This document shows, piece after piece, positions 21,906 through 32,869 of a DNA stretch of 64,000 nucleotides (within the stretch, counting starts at the first letter, position 1; each line of letters opens with the position of its first letter). The DNA is from Siphlonurus alternatus (taxonomy: Eukaryota; Arthropoda; Insecta; Ephemeroptera; Siphlonuridae). Where the stretch lies: positions 6,207,431-6,271,430 of the forward strand of contig OX463784.1 of assembly GCA_949825025.1 (NCBI GenBank). The letters are read 5' to 3'. Below the pieces are notes generated by a model. That model saw only the letters and a list, made by a program, of their open reading frames with translations. It was not told the origin of the DNA and made no database searches. The translations under genes were made by a program, and so were the position numbers.

Positions 21906-22203
21906 CCAATAGAGTATTGACCTCAATTTATTTCTATTGCAAAAATGAATAGGGGGTGCATTTTTTTTTTTTTTTTTAGGCCGGGAAGTATTGCTAAAAT
22001 TTTTTGCCGAGGTCGGGTTTGAACTCACGCCCCTTTTAGTTTCTATCCTATTATTAAGAGAGGTGTCAAGAGGCCTCACTATTTCTGTACTTTCAATAAT
22101 TTCCCGAACTCAAGTCTGAAAAAAATTCAGAAATTCAGAGTAGCATATCTTTGTACCCTCTATTCATTTCTACAATAAACAATTTTGAGGTCGATACTCC
22201 ATT
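21906..22203. mobile_element. Foldback element FB-A (GACCTCAA-end type), T-arm-like loop
   Basis: Ends CAATAGAGTATTGACCTCAA and TTGAGGTCGATACTCCATT. The left arm is shortened and has a T run. The loop reads CGAGGTCGGGTTTGAACTCA, again like a tRNA T-arm. Confidence 0.7.
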
Positions 22204-23227
22204 CATCTGAAACATGTTATAATAATATATTGTTGTGTTACCTCATATATCGACCATATCATGTAATTTTGTGTTAGAGCTCTTACCGCATGATGAAATT
22301 CTATATAAACAATCAACTCACAGAAATTTTAGTAGCAATGCTATAAACTGGCTGCTTTGGCGAATCAAACGAATTAATTATAAATAGATATTTTGTAATT
22401 TTCTTACCAATGAAAACTGCTTAAAAATTTCTATTGTTTAATTTATGTGAAAATTTACTTCTAAATTAAATTATTACATATTGTTAAACCAAAATTTGAT
22501 TCACCGTAAATTATTTTTGCTTCTCCAATGTTGTTTTGACTATGGATGATAAAGTTAGCCATATATGGTGAACAATTTCTGCCTCAAATCACAAAATTAC
22601 AAACTTTTTCTTTTGACGGATATCTAAAAAGGCACAATTTCAACCTGGCTTAAATTTCTACATTTTTTAAATGTTTCATTTTAAGTAAAAACATAATCTT
22701 TTTTTTTTTTTTTCTTCTATACATTTTAAATTTTTTTAATTATCATATGCAGAAAGAAATGAAGAAGAATGTCAAAAATTGCAATTTATTTCAATATAAT
22801 ATCATTCACTTTTTTGTAATGAGGTACATAACAGCAAAAATCAATAAGTATTAACTTTTGTATGTTAGTAAAAAATTATTGAAAAAAAAAAAATAATAAT
22901 AATTAGTAGTAAAATTGAAAAAAAATTGAATTTACTTATAAATACAATTTTTTATATTTTTTAAGCTTTTCATAGCTTAAAATACAAATTAAAATATTTA
23001 ATAAGAGAACATATGTAATATGTTTCTTATATACACAAAGTCCTATTAACTGACAGCTAACTTATTATAAAAATATTACAATCCACATCTTATAAAATCT
23101 TCATTCAAATTTTATTGACAAAAATAGCAATGAAAATAATTTAATTTGGTATAGGTTCTTTTATTTATTTAAATTTAATGAAATTCTGCACTTTTAATTT
23201 ATAAAATTTTAGAAATCCTTTTAATGG
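22204..23227. other. AT-rich sequence, no feature seen
   Basis: About 1 kb of AT-rich sequence. Confidence 0.6.
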
Positions 23228-23709
23228 GGTACTGACCAAAAAAAAAAGTTTCAAGTTTTTGTCAATATTTCAAAAGGCACGAGAATTTCATGAAGAACAA
23301 GCCCTATTACAGCATTCTATGACAATTTCCTGATTTTATATGAATTTTTAAGACCTCTCAAAAATGACGTCACACCATTGAATCTTAAATGGGAAAATAG
23401 ATCAGTTAACATTGCCAAATCCCATACTTAATATTGAATTGTAACCAAAACTTCATTTGCAAGGTTTTTAGGTGCTAGAATCACGATAATGAAGGTTTCA
23501 AATTCCTACCTCAGTAACTTTTCATTTTAGCAATGTTAACTGATGCATTTTCCCATTTAAGGTTCAATGCAATGACGTCATCAAAAAAAGTTTTAAAAAT
23601 TCATATAAAATCAGCAAATTGTCGTAGAGTGCTCTAATAGGGCTCGTTCTTCATAGAATTCACAGTACTTTTTACTAGTATTGCTAACTCAAATACCGGT
23701 CAGTACCCC
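23228..23709. mobile_element. Long foldback element, family FB-I (about 480 bp)
   Basis: The ends are GGGGTACTGACC and GGTCAGTACCCC, flanked by AAT on both sides (possible 3-bp duplication). The arms share ATGAAGAACAAGCCCTATTA, GACAATTTCCTGATTTTATA and TGACGTCA. The arms are about 190 bp; the centre includes AGGTGCTAGAATCACGATAA. A one-armed relative is at 39.25 kb. Confidence 0.8.
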
Positions 23710-24254
23710 AATGGGGTAAAATTTTAAATTTTTATGTCCCAACTTTGTTTCAATTAACACTCTTTTGAAATCAAATCACGACATTCACGACTAGCAAGTC
23801 TGAACTTGAAGTATTTTTTAATCGATCTAATTACGATGTTATCACCAAAGGTAAAGGCTTTTGCTGGGTTAGAGCTTTCATATTACAACCTTGTGAGTGA
23901 TAGGGCTTCTTAATATTCACATGAGGGTCTTTACAATTTAATACTGTATGAATTTTAGCGAATAAAAAGTTCTATATATTATTACATATGAAAAGTAAAA
24001 AGATGAGAGTATGTTATATAAAATAATTTCAAAGTAAAAATCCCAAACATTATGATGTATTTGTACTTCGAAACGCCCTTTTTTAATTATAATTATTATT
24101 AAAAATTGAAATTAAATGAAATGGTATTGAAATTTTCAAAAGCTGAATTACAATATAGTATACACAATGCACATAATTTCCATAATTGCGTCAAAACATC
24201 GTGATTTATACGACATAAATTCTGAGGCGACGGTATATAGTATAGTAATAGGGA
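23710..24254. other. AT-rich sequence, no feature seen
   Basis: No recognised repeat or coding-like segment. Confidence 0.6.
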
Positions 24255-24452
24255 GTTTTTTTTTATTTATTTATTTTAATCAAATCCTAGCTGGGTACTT
24301 TTACTTACCAATACTCACTAAGATAGAAACCCTAACTTAGTGATTCAATGGCTCTTCCGGAACGGGGGCGGCCACGGTCTTGCAATCCAGCCCAGCATTT
24401 GCCTGTGACTGAGGGAAACGTGGAAACGTCAGCCAGGGTGGACGTGCAGTTT
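24255..24452 (-). mobile_element. 5S-type SINE, 5'-truncated
   Basis: Minus strand: central domain (GGCTGACGTTTCCACGTTTC, AATGCTGGGCTGGATTGCAA) and the 3' region to CTAGGATTTGATT and an A-rich tail. The 5S head and middle are missing, as expected from incomplete reverse transcription. Confidence 0.75.
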
Positions 24453-25121
24453 ATTTTATGCTAATAAATTTAGCTTTTGCTTCAAATTACTTACCTACTT
24501 TCATAATAGCAATGAAATTTATTTATTGTTATATTTAAGGAAAATAAAACTGTTTTTAAAAAAATTTAAAATTAAATTAACAAAACATTATTTTATTTTT
24601 AAACATATAATTATTTTTGAATTTCTTAAATTAATTTGTAGTTTCTTTTTTACTGAATGTTTACTTTTAAAACTGTTAATTAAAAATGATATAATAATTT
24701 GATTATTTATAAAATTTATGATTCTGATTATTTAAATATTTGATATCTGACTGGCATGTGATGTAAATGGCCTGCACGGCTCTTATCAGGGACACAATTG
24801 TTTTCTTTCAATGACTAAAATCTGAACTTCTGAAGTACACAACACAGGTGGATAAATCGGATAGGGAGTGCGAGAAAATGTAGACACGTATTCAGCATCA
24901 GCGAAGCTCGGCAAACACTATGCCAATGTTCAATAAATAAAGTTAACGAAAAATAAAAATGAAGTGCAATAATTTAGAAGAGAGATAAAAATAACTGTCA
25001 TAAACTTCAATTTTCTCCAAACATTGAAAATCAATGAAAAAAAAAATCCATTGCAGTCACCAGTTCAAAATTAAGTTGTATTTTTCGTCTTTCCATCATC
25101 GTTCGTCGGTCTCGCGTTACA
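24453..25121. other. Mostly AT-rich; one less AT-rich patch
   Basis: The patch at 24770-24940 is richer in CpG. It has a short plus-strand frame (KYTTQVDKSDRECEKM and stop at 24879) preceded by CTTCTGAAG and followed by AATAAATAAAG. That could be a last exon with a poly(A) signal, but the evidence is too thin to call. The rest shows nothing. Confidence 0.35.
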
Positions 25122-25524
25122 ATTTTTATTATTTTTTAATCAAACCCTATTGGGTACTTCTACATACTAATTACATACCACTTTGAAACCCCGAACCTTC
25201 CGAAACCCTAACTTGAGCGTTTCGCTGGCTCTTCCAGAATGAAGGCGGCCACGTCCTTGCAATCCATCTCACCATTTGCTTGCGACTGAGGGAAACGTGA
25301 AAACCTCAGCGAGGATGGACACTACAGCTTTTGTCAATGAACCGGAAGTGCAATGGTCCAAAGCCAGGGGAACCACATTATGGAAAAGCGTAACGATTTA
25401 AAACGGGGTGGGAAACGTGATTTTTGTTGAAAATGGTTACCCATCCAACTACTAACCACGCTCAGTGTTGCTTGACTTCGGTGATCTGACGAGACTAAGT
25501 CAAGCGCACTGCGCCACACCTCCA
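25122..25524 (-). mobile_element. 5S-headed SINE, full-length copy
   Basis: Minus strand, 5' to 3': GGAGGTGTGGCGCAGTGCGC (a tRNA box A-like start); then CTCGTCAGATCACCGAAGTC, AAGCAACACTGAGCGTGG and TTAGTAGTTGGATGGGTAAC (5S rRNA boxes A, IE and C); a middle with CCCCTGGCTTTGGACCATTG and CTTCCGGTTCATTGACAAAA; the shared central domain; and the tail AAGGTTCGGGGTTTCAAAG to GGTTTGATT and A-rich sequence. Length is about 400 bp. Pol III promoters lie within the head. It encodes nothing, and the 63-codon frame across it is a shadow. The family would depend on a LINE for retroposition; which one is unknown. Confidence 0.85.
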
Positions 25525-25599
25525 CATATTTATCCTATCTAACTATAACCATAGATAAGTGGGTTATTGAGAGATATGTAAAATTTTCAAATTCAATAG

Positions 25600-25902
25600 A
25601 AAATTGATTTATTCGTCCAATTCCAAATGCATTTATGCATATTATATAAATAAAAAATATAAATAAAACATTATGCATGGGTAAGACACGTCCAAAGGCA
25701 AGACACAGAACACAAAAAATTATTAAATATCACTGTAGAAAGTCTTTTACAGAATAATAACATTTTTCATGGAGAAACTTTTAAACTACTTTCTTGAAAT
25801 CTTCATTTCTTTCTACATTTTTTAATGATGTAGGTAATTTATTGTACAGTTGTATATACACATTTATGCATTGGAAAAGCTTTAACAGATTAATAACGAT
25901 TA
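25600..25902 (-). mobile_element. LINE fragment, C-terminal reverse-transcriptase region and 3' end
   Basis: Closely parallels 33860-34200: GCATAATGTTTTATTT..., TTGTGTTCTGTGTCTTGCC and ACAATAAATTACCTACATCA on the minus strand. Frames are broken. The FB-B element at 25.9 kb lies directly next to it, and similar sequence may resume at 26162-26300. Confidence 0.5.
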
Positions 25903-26161
25903 TTAAGGGTAAGATAACGCCACCAATGTTAAAAAAAAAAATCCCTCACAAATATTATGAAAAAAAAAAAAATAAAATGTTGTCCTCTACACCCCCTATA
26001 TTAGTAGCTAAAATATCAGGTATACAAATACGATCTAGTTTTTGTATACCTGATATTTTAGTTACTGATATAGGGGGTGTAGAGGAGAACATTTTAAATT
26101 TTTTTCATAATTTTCGTGTGAGGGATTTTTTGTAACATTGGTGGCGTTATCTTACCCTTAA
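25903..26161. mobile_element. Foldback element FB-B, short copy
   Basis: TTAA at both ends, with GGGTAAGATAACGCC and its complement. The centre is shorter than in other copies because the two TATCAGGTATACAAA arms almost meet. The 113-codon frame across it is an artefact of the open palindrome. Confidence 0.85.
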
Positions 26162-26691
26162 GGAAATAATTTTAAAAAAAATTGTGAAATTTTATATATT
26201 TTTCTTCATTTTTTTATGATAATGCTGGTAATTTATTAAAATTACAAAATTATATCCAGAATTCTTGTTTAGAAATTTATAATAAAATATGGTCGTCTAT
26301 AAAAGTCACTGATGGATTTTTTTTTTTTTTTTTTTACATCATAGTTCTTTAAATTACATATTTTTTAATCGATGCATAAATTATAAAGTAAAAATCAAAA
26401 TTCTCATATTTCTGTGAATTTAAAAAAAAAAACTTCATTATAATTTTAATTCAATATTCTCTACATCAGTAAAATCGTTAAACTAAAATGAAAGGAATTA
26501 TAAATTAATTAACGTTAATCATGAATTAATTAGTGTCATAAATGTAAGACCAAGCGTGTTTAAAATAGGTGAAATAATTTATTTTTAATAAAAGTTTCAA
26601 CTTCAATATAATGAAGTTTCAGCACTTGACGATGTAATTTCATTTTTATTTATAATTTAAGTGCGTTATTGTATTAAATAAAACAATCAGC
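26162..26691. other. AT-rich sequence; possible LINE remnant at the start
   Basis: The first 140 bases resemble the GGTAATTTATT section of the LINE fragments at 25.8 and 34.07 kb. The remainder shows nothing. Confidence 0.4.
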
Positions 26692-26800
26692 CTGTTTGAG
26701 GTTTCCATGGTTTCCTCAGTCACAATAAATGTTGGATTGTTTTGGAGGAAGAGACACATTAAGCAAAGTTAGGTCGGTTCCATGAAAAGCCGGTAAGTTA
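26692..26800 (+). mobile_element. Decayed SINE fragment
   Basis: Carries TTTGAGGTTTCCATGGTTTC and CTCAGTCACAATAAATGTTG, which is the central domain in the tRNA-type form. The flanks are unrecognisable. Confidence 0.5.
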
Positions 26801-26953
26801 CTGTATAATATCATCCTAAATCTATAATAGGTTCAGGAGAAGCAAAATCCAAAATAGTTACATCAGCTTTAAACAATTTTCCATAAAATTATAAAAGATC
26901 TTTACAATCTAAAATATAACAAATATATATATTAAATCATTCAATTATTTATT

Positions 26954-27344
26954 TAATTTTTTTTTTATCAAACTCTATTGGGTACTTCTACTTACTAAGT
27001 TTGAAACCCCAAACCTTCCGAAACTCTAACTTAGCGTTTCACGGGCTCTTCCAGAAGGGAGTGGCCATGGCTTTGCAATCCATCCCGGCATTTTCCTGCG
27101 ACTGAGGAAAACGTGGAAACCTCAGCCAGGATGGACGCTACAGCTTTTGTCAATGAACCGGAAGTTCAATGGTCCAAAGCCAGGGGAACCACATATATAG
27201 TGGAAAAGCGCTACGATTTACCCCTGGGTGGGAAATGTGTTCTTTTTTTAAATGGTCACCCATCCAACTATTAACCACGCTCGGCGTTGCTTGACTTCGG
27301 TGATCTGACGAGACCCAAGTCAAGCGCACTGCGCCCCACCTCCC
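26954..27344 (-). mobile_element. 5S-headed SINE, full-length copy
   Basis: Complete head (GGAGGTGGGGCGCAGTGCGC, then GGTCTCGTCAGATCACCGAA and GGCGTTGC complement region), middle, central domain and tail. It differs from the 25.1-kb copy by scattered substitutions and small indels, so the two inserted independently. Confidence 0.85.
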
Positions 27345-27908
27345 ATTCAATTATGAAATAATATTGTTCAAATAGTATAAGGATTTGACCGTTCACAACG
27401 AGCCCCTTAAAAGCTCATGACGCAACCCACATAACACCAATGTAAAAGAAGTTGTATAAGCATAAAGTTTGCAGGCGTAGAAAAAAATGGCGTCAATAAT
27501 GAAAAATTATATTCTTTCAATTTATATCAATCATATTTGTTACATTTGATTAATTTTAAATTTAATTAATTTTAGTATAATATTTTGCATAAGACAGGTG
27601 GTGCTATATTTTATAATTCTTTACCTATATTTGATTGATATTAGACAAACTACTGAAAAAGTTATTTAAAATGTATATGATGAGCATACTGCACTCCAAT
27701 ATTGATTTAAATTATTATTTTAAACTTAAAATATAGACATCATTTATTTGTTTGTGTAAAATATAGTCTTGTTTACTTTTACATTGTTAATCAGTGTAAC
27801 AAAATGTGCTTGTTCTCTAAGAGTGAACTGATGTGAGATTATTTTGTCATCTTGTCACAAATGTAGTATTAATGACGTTTTCTCGAACACGAGTTTTCTG
27901 TACTCTTG
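27345..27908. other. AT-rich sequence, no feature seen
   Basis: No recognised repeat or coding-like segment. Confidence 0.55.
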
Positions 27909-28024
27909 GTACACACGTCACCTTGGAAAATTTACCACTTGCAGCCTTGTTAATCACCATGTCCTTTGTTATTCTTACGATTAACAAAGCCGCAAAGGGA
28001 AATTTTATGAGGCAACGAGTGTAC
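27909..28024. mobile_element. Foldback MITE, family FB-T
   Basis: GGTACACACGTCACCTTGGA, AAATTTACCACTTGCAGCCT, TGTTAATCACCATG and the complementary arm to CAACGAGTGTAC. A diverged copy lies at 58.3 kb and a half copy at 41.4 kb. It abuts the FB-A element directly. Confidence 0.65.
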
Positions 28025-28345
28025 AATGGAATACCGACCTCAAAATTTTTTATTGCAGAAATGGATAGAGGGTGCAAAAATATGCTACTTTGAATTTTTT
28101 CAGATTTTTCTGAGACCGGGAAGTATTTTTAAAAAATTATTGAAAGTGCAGAAAAAGTGCCGCCTCTTGCCGCCTCTCATAATAAATGATAGGACCCAAA
28201 AGGGACGTGGATTCGAACCCGACCTCGCCAAAACTTTTCAGCAATACTTCCCGGTCCCTAAAAAATCTGAAAAAAATCAGGGTAGCATATTTTTGCACCC
28301 TCTATCCATTTCTGCAATAAAAAAATTTGAGGTCGATACTCCATT
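28024..28345. mobile_element. Foldback element FB-A (GACCTCAA-end type), T-arm-like loop
   Basis: Ends CAATGGAATACCGACCTCAA and TTTGAGGTCGATACTCCATT; intact arms. The loop contains GTGGATTCGAACCCGACCTC. Its complement reads GGTCGGGTTCGAATCCACG, the best tRNA T-arm/B-box match of the three copies with this loop. Two overlapping open frames here are products of the palindrome. Confidence 0.8.
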
Positions 28346-28577
28346 ATTTATTTGTATTGTGTAATATATGTTGTTGTTTTTTAATAAGCAAATTTAAAGT
28401 AAAAATAAAATACATAAAAAAGTGAATATTAAACATGCAAAACAAAATTATACATATTTTTTCTACGCCATACTTTTTATAAAAAAAAAATCATTTATAT
28501 TTTTTTCATCAATATTTTGATATAAAAAGTTTGTGTTATTGAGTTTCCAATTTCTGAAGTTGCGTGTTATATGCAAG

Positions 28578-28586
28578 AAAGAGAGA

Positions 28587-28657
<71 letters not shown>
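28578..28657. repeat. (GA)n microsatellite
   Basis: About 80 bp of GA repeat with a GG interruption near its start. Confidence 0.95.
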
Positions 28658-28661
<4 letters not shown>

Positions 28662-28928
28662 GCTTCAAAGTTTAATGAAAACTTACAAAATATTATTCCT
28701 GGAATCTTGTAATTCACACCTTGTCTAGACGTACAATCAAGCCGACTTGAACACTTGGTGTGTTGAAGTTAATAAAAGTGCTTCAATGTTTAAACTTGTT
28801 AATTATAATACTGACATAGACGTTTCGTGTGGAATTAAACTGTCTCAGACAGGTACAACATGAGACATTACGAAAGTTACTCTTAGTTTGTGAAACTTGC
28901 TATGAAGTTTATATGAAGATATTGCTTC

Positions 28929-29199
28929 CTTAGTTGATTTTTTTTTTCAACTCATCCTTTCAACGTCTAAACCTAATCTTTTTACCTCTAATACACATCT
29001 TATTTCCTCTTCGCTCAAAGTGAGAATGAAATGAAGACAATATTTCTAATATTTTATGCTCAAGAAGAGGAAAAAAGACGTAATGTCGTCTTTTTCCCCT
29101 CTTTTTTTTACCTAAAAAATGGTGCAAAATAAGAGGAGAAAATACGAGAGGAGAGCTTAATAGTGAAGAAGAGACGAAATTTATTTCAACTCCGGTTCC
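28929..29199 (-). mobile_element. MITE-F, complete copy
   Basis: From TTCAACTCATCCTTTCAACG to AAATTTATTTCAACTCCGG. All family sections are present. Confidence 0.75.
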
Positions 29200-29211
29200 C
29201 TTCAAAAAAAT

Positions 29212-29271
29212 ATGAACCTTATTTTTTGTCTTGGTGCGACCGTTCTTGCTTATTGTGTGATGACGTTTCAG
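29212..29271 (+). CDS. Possible first exon encoding a signal peptide
   Basis: ATG in an A-rich context opens exactly 20 codons, MNLIFCLGATVLAYCVMTFQ, ending in CAG directly before GTAACC, a good splice donor. The peptide has a short N-region and a hydrophobic core, as a secretory signal would. CpG content is higher than in the surroundings. No second exon could be identified downstream, and the opposite strand is also open here, so chance is a real alternative. Confidence 0.3.
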
Positions 29272-29471
29272 GTAACCCGAATTGTACTTTTTTACGGTCG
29301 TAAATTTCACCTTTTATTGCAGCTGGTTTAACGTTGGTGAACTTTAAGAAAAATTTATTTGTTCTTAGTTCAACTTTAAATCAGGTTCAATTAGAATGGA
29401 GCTTAAGAGACAACGGGGATAAAGTGGGAAAAAGTAACGGACGAGGATATAAAATTAGAGTAGGCCAATGA

Positions 29472-29800
29472 TGATGACTTTAAAGTTAAGCAAAGCCGAG
29501 CTTGGTTCGTAGTTGGATGGGGGGGGGGGCATTTTCGACCATAACCACACTTATCTCATCTAGGGGTAAATCGTTTCTCTTTTCTACAATGTGTTCCACT
29601 GGCTTTGGAAAATTGCATCAGGTTCATTGACAAAAGCTGTAGCGTCCATTCTGACTGAAGTTTTCACGTTTCCTTCAGTCGCAGGCAGGCAACCGTTCCC
29701 CGTTCCAAAACAGCCCGTGAAACGTTTAGTTCTCAAGTTCAGGTTTCTTGAGATTCTGAGTTTCACACTTAGTGAGTAAATGTACCCACGAATTAAGTTT
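29472..29800 (+). mobile_element. 5S-type SINE, degraded copy
   Basis: Head remnant AAAGTTAAGCAAAGCCGAGC and TAGTTGGATGGGG with a G run in place of GTGACC. The middle, central domain (CTGACTGAAG, TTCAGTCGCAGGCAGGC) and tail (TTAGTGAGTAAATGTACCCA) are present but diverged, with a deletion in the GGCCGTGGCC part. Confidence 0.7.
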
Positions 29801-30276
29801 TTTTTTTATTTTGAATTGCATAATAATACAGTAGCTATCGAGTTATGTTCCAGCCATGTTTTTTCGCAGAATATACAAGTGATCATATCAAATAATTTTA
29901 ACCACAATGGTCAAATTTGTTAATACAAAAATATTTTAATTAATAATTGAATAACTAGATACAAAGATTAATTTTAAATCTATAAATTATGCAATTTTAA
30001 AATCAAATTTGATTTCAAAATAAATAAGTATAGAAAAAAATAATTTTTCATATGATTTTTTATTAAATTTTTATTATTTTTTTAATTTGCTTTTTTTTAA
30101 TTTTTAAAAATAATAAATGTCATGGTTGAATTTAAATTTAAAATTGTATTCCAGGGACTATCACATAACAAAATTATAATATTATTGGATCACCATTATT
30201 CATTTTTAATTTCACCACTTCATATCTATTATAAGTTGTTTTTATATAAGATATATTGGCACAGGAAGTTGATATA
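29801..30276. other. AT-rich sequence, no feature seen
   Basis: No recognised repeat or coding-like segment. Confidence 0.6.
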
Positions 30277-30400
30277 AGGCCTATTCGTGAACTCTGCTCG
30301 GTGTACACTTTCTGCACCCAATCGACCGTATGTATACATTGGATATAAGGTTGATTGGGTGTAGAAAGTGTACACCGAGCAGGGTTTACGAACAGGCCTA
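30277..30400. mobile_element. Foldback MITE, family FB-E (about 120 bp)
   Basis: AGGCCTATTCGTGAACTCTG, CTCGGTGTACACTTTCTGCA, CCCAATCGACC and a nearly perfect complementary arm ending CGAACAGGCCT. The second copy is nested in MITE-F at 49.8 kb. Confidence 0.8.
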
Positions 30401-31213
30401 TTAAAATAAATTAAATCGCGTGCAGTGCTACATATAATATATATTAGTAATATATCCTATTTAATGTTTCATTTAAATGAAATTGACATCTCTGCCATTG
30501 TAATAAATTCACTTAGGTTTTATTAAACCCACTTTCATAATTAAAAAAGTAAATGACAAAGTACACTTACATAAGATTTTCTTCGCCTCGTGAGAAATAG
30601 CAATTTAAAGGGAAGCAATTTTGCTGGTGACCTCTGACCTGCACTCTGTAATGTCACTATACGTGTGGTGACCTGTTGTAAAGCTATATATATCTGTGTA
30701 ATGTTTGTCAGAGGTATTGAAGTAACATGTACTTACTGTCGTACAGTAAAATTAATGGCCAATTGTTTTTGTTATCTTTATAAATCTTTGTCACTATAGT
30801 TTGTTTTGCAATTAATTTATATATATATAGTCAGGTATAACGTATAAACATAACTTTAAAGATATATTAACTAAAAAAAAAAATAAATTTAATTTATTTC
30901 ATTTTTATATTTAAATTTATTAATTATTTTTTATAATTTATTTTTTTAAATAAATTATATTTTAAAACATTAATTTACCAATAAATCAATGTATAATTTT
31001 TACAAAATTTATATAAATTATTACCAACGAAACACTACATTAAACAGAATTAATGCAAATATAAACGAATAGGAATAAACCCAAATGGGTGTTATGATAT
31101 GTTAACACTATGTTCGAAAGAATTATGTAAACAGTAGTAATGATACCAAATGTTATCAATATTAGATAATAACGGAACGATACAGACTTCTATTAAGGGA
31201 CGTTTATTTTCTG
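30401..31213. other. AT-rich sequence, no feature seen
   Basis: About 800 bp. A slightly GC-richer patch at 30600-30720 (GTGACCTCTGACCTGCACTC) has no recognisable identity. Confidence 0.55.
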
Positions 31214-31562
31214 TTAAGGGTAAGATAACGCCACCAATGTTAAAAAAAAATCCCTCACACAAAAATTCTGAAAAAAATTTAAAATGTTCTCCTCTACACC
31301 CCCTATCAGTAGCTAAAATATCAGGTATACAAATACGAATTAGTTTTTGAGTTATGAATTTTTTTGACTACTTTAACATGAAGAAATGAAACTCCCTTGT
31401 TAAAGTAGCCAACTTAAAAAATTCATAACTCAAAAACTAGATCGTATTTGTATACCTGATATTTTAGCAACTGATAGGGGGTGTAGAGGAGAACATTTTA
31501 AATTTTTTTCAGAATTTTTGTGAGGGTTTTTTTTAACATTGGTAGCGTTATCTTACCCTTAA
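31214..31562. mobile_element. Foldback element FB-B, complete copy
   Basis: TTAA at both ends. Almost identical in plan and length to the 11.5-kb copy, including the ACATGAAGAAATG centre. Confidence 0.85.
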
Positions 31563-32479
31563 AAAGAGTTATAATCCTAAAAGTTAAATCACTGTTATGA
31601 CACGTTAAATAACTAGTGAATGCATTGTGACTTGCTTTTTTTGTACTGTTAATAAACAACTATAATTATTATTAACTGCTTATACCATGTCTATTTGCCG
31701 AAATCGTTTGTAATCCTAACTTTAAAACTTTTTAATATTTGTTGTGACCTGTGGTAAAGCTGCTATTATTTTTTTTCTCTCAAAAATCATTGTATTGCTA
31801 CTTTGTCTCTTTTAATAATTAAGATTGATGTATATTTTTTAGTGGTAAGGTATAAAAATTATTTTATTATTCAATTAAAAAATAAATTAATTTATTTATT
31901 TAAAAAATTTAAAAAAATTATTATTTTAATATTTGTTTAAATTAATATTTATATTGTATTTGATTATTCTATTGTTTAAATTAATTGCAAAATGAAACGT
32001 TAGTTTAATAATTAATAAATGTATAAATATATTTAAAAATATGCAAAATATATGAATTTTCAATGACCTAACTATCAAAGAATGTAGTGCTAATAAATTT
32101 TGCCTTTGACCGTGGTAATAAATCCAATGTAATAAAATTGTATTTAATTTAAATTAATCTTATAAAATTCCTACTACGAAACATATATTTTACAAGAATT
32201 AGATGTGGGTACTACATAATGGAATGAAAAGAAATTATATATATACGAAAATGATGTATTGAAAAGCATAATATAAAGCATTGTATGTACATAATGGATT
32301 ATGTATGGATCCATGCAAATGAATAGATTTTAAAGTGAGTTCTGTTGATCACTGAACTCTGTTAATTAATCAAAGAGTAACAAAGTAAATTACCTGAACC
32401 TGAAAGCACATAAATTTAGGGACCAAATTATCTCCACTCCTCGTCGACTTACATTTTAAATATACACTTAAATTGTGAT
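31563..32479. other. AT-rich sequence, no feature seen
   Basis: About 900 bp of AT-rich sequence. Confidence 0.6.
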
Positions 32480-32763
32480 AAAAAATTTAAAATGTTGTCC
32501 TCTACATCCCCTATCAGTAGGTAAAATATCAGGTATACAAATTCTAGCTAGATTTTAAAGTTATGAATTTTTAAAGTTGACTAATTTGACATGGGAGTTC
32601 CATTTCTCTCAGCTTTAGAAATTAATAACTCAAAAACTAGCTCGAATTTGTTTACCTGATATTTTAACTTCTGATAGGGGATTTAAAGGATAACATTTCA
32701 TTTTTTTTTTAATTTTCATGCGTGAGATTTTTTTAAACATAGGGCGCGTTACCTTATCCTTAA
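32480..32763. mobile_element. Foldback element FB-B, left end missing
   Basis: The right end keeps GGGCGCGTTACCTTATCC + TTAA. The left side starts inside the arm at AAAAATTTAAAATGTTGTCC, so about 60 bp of the left terminus is lost. Diverged arms suggest an older copy. Confidence 0.7.
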
Positions 32764-32869
32764 AGCCTGCTCTTATTCAGTAATATTTTCGAGAGTGGCA
32801 GAGAAGAATGTTAATAATTGCTATGACTTATAAATGTTAAGGAACAACCTCGTGAATATGACAACGAAA

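Noticed and set aside
24799..24940. A terminal exon with AATAAA near 24.9 kb
   Set aside because: The coding part is under 20 codons with a weak acceptor. It is mentioned in the region entry but not called.
25334..25525. 63-codon frame, and similar frames at 27150-27350, 42571-42756, 42580-42807, 59597-59785 and 29584-29779
   Set aside because: All lie wholly inside 5S-type SINEs, which are non-coding. Their similarity to each other reflects the shared SINE, not a protein family.
25794..26135. 113-codon frame, and similar frames at 31150-31350 and 28026-28364
   Set aside because: They are open only because foldback arms happen to lack stops. The frames are interrupted in other copies of the same families.
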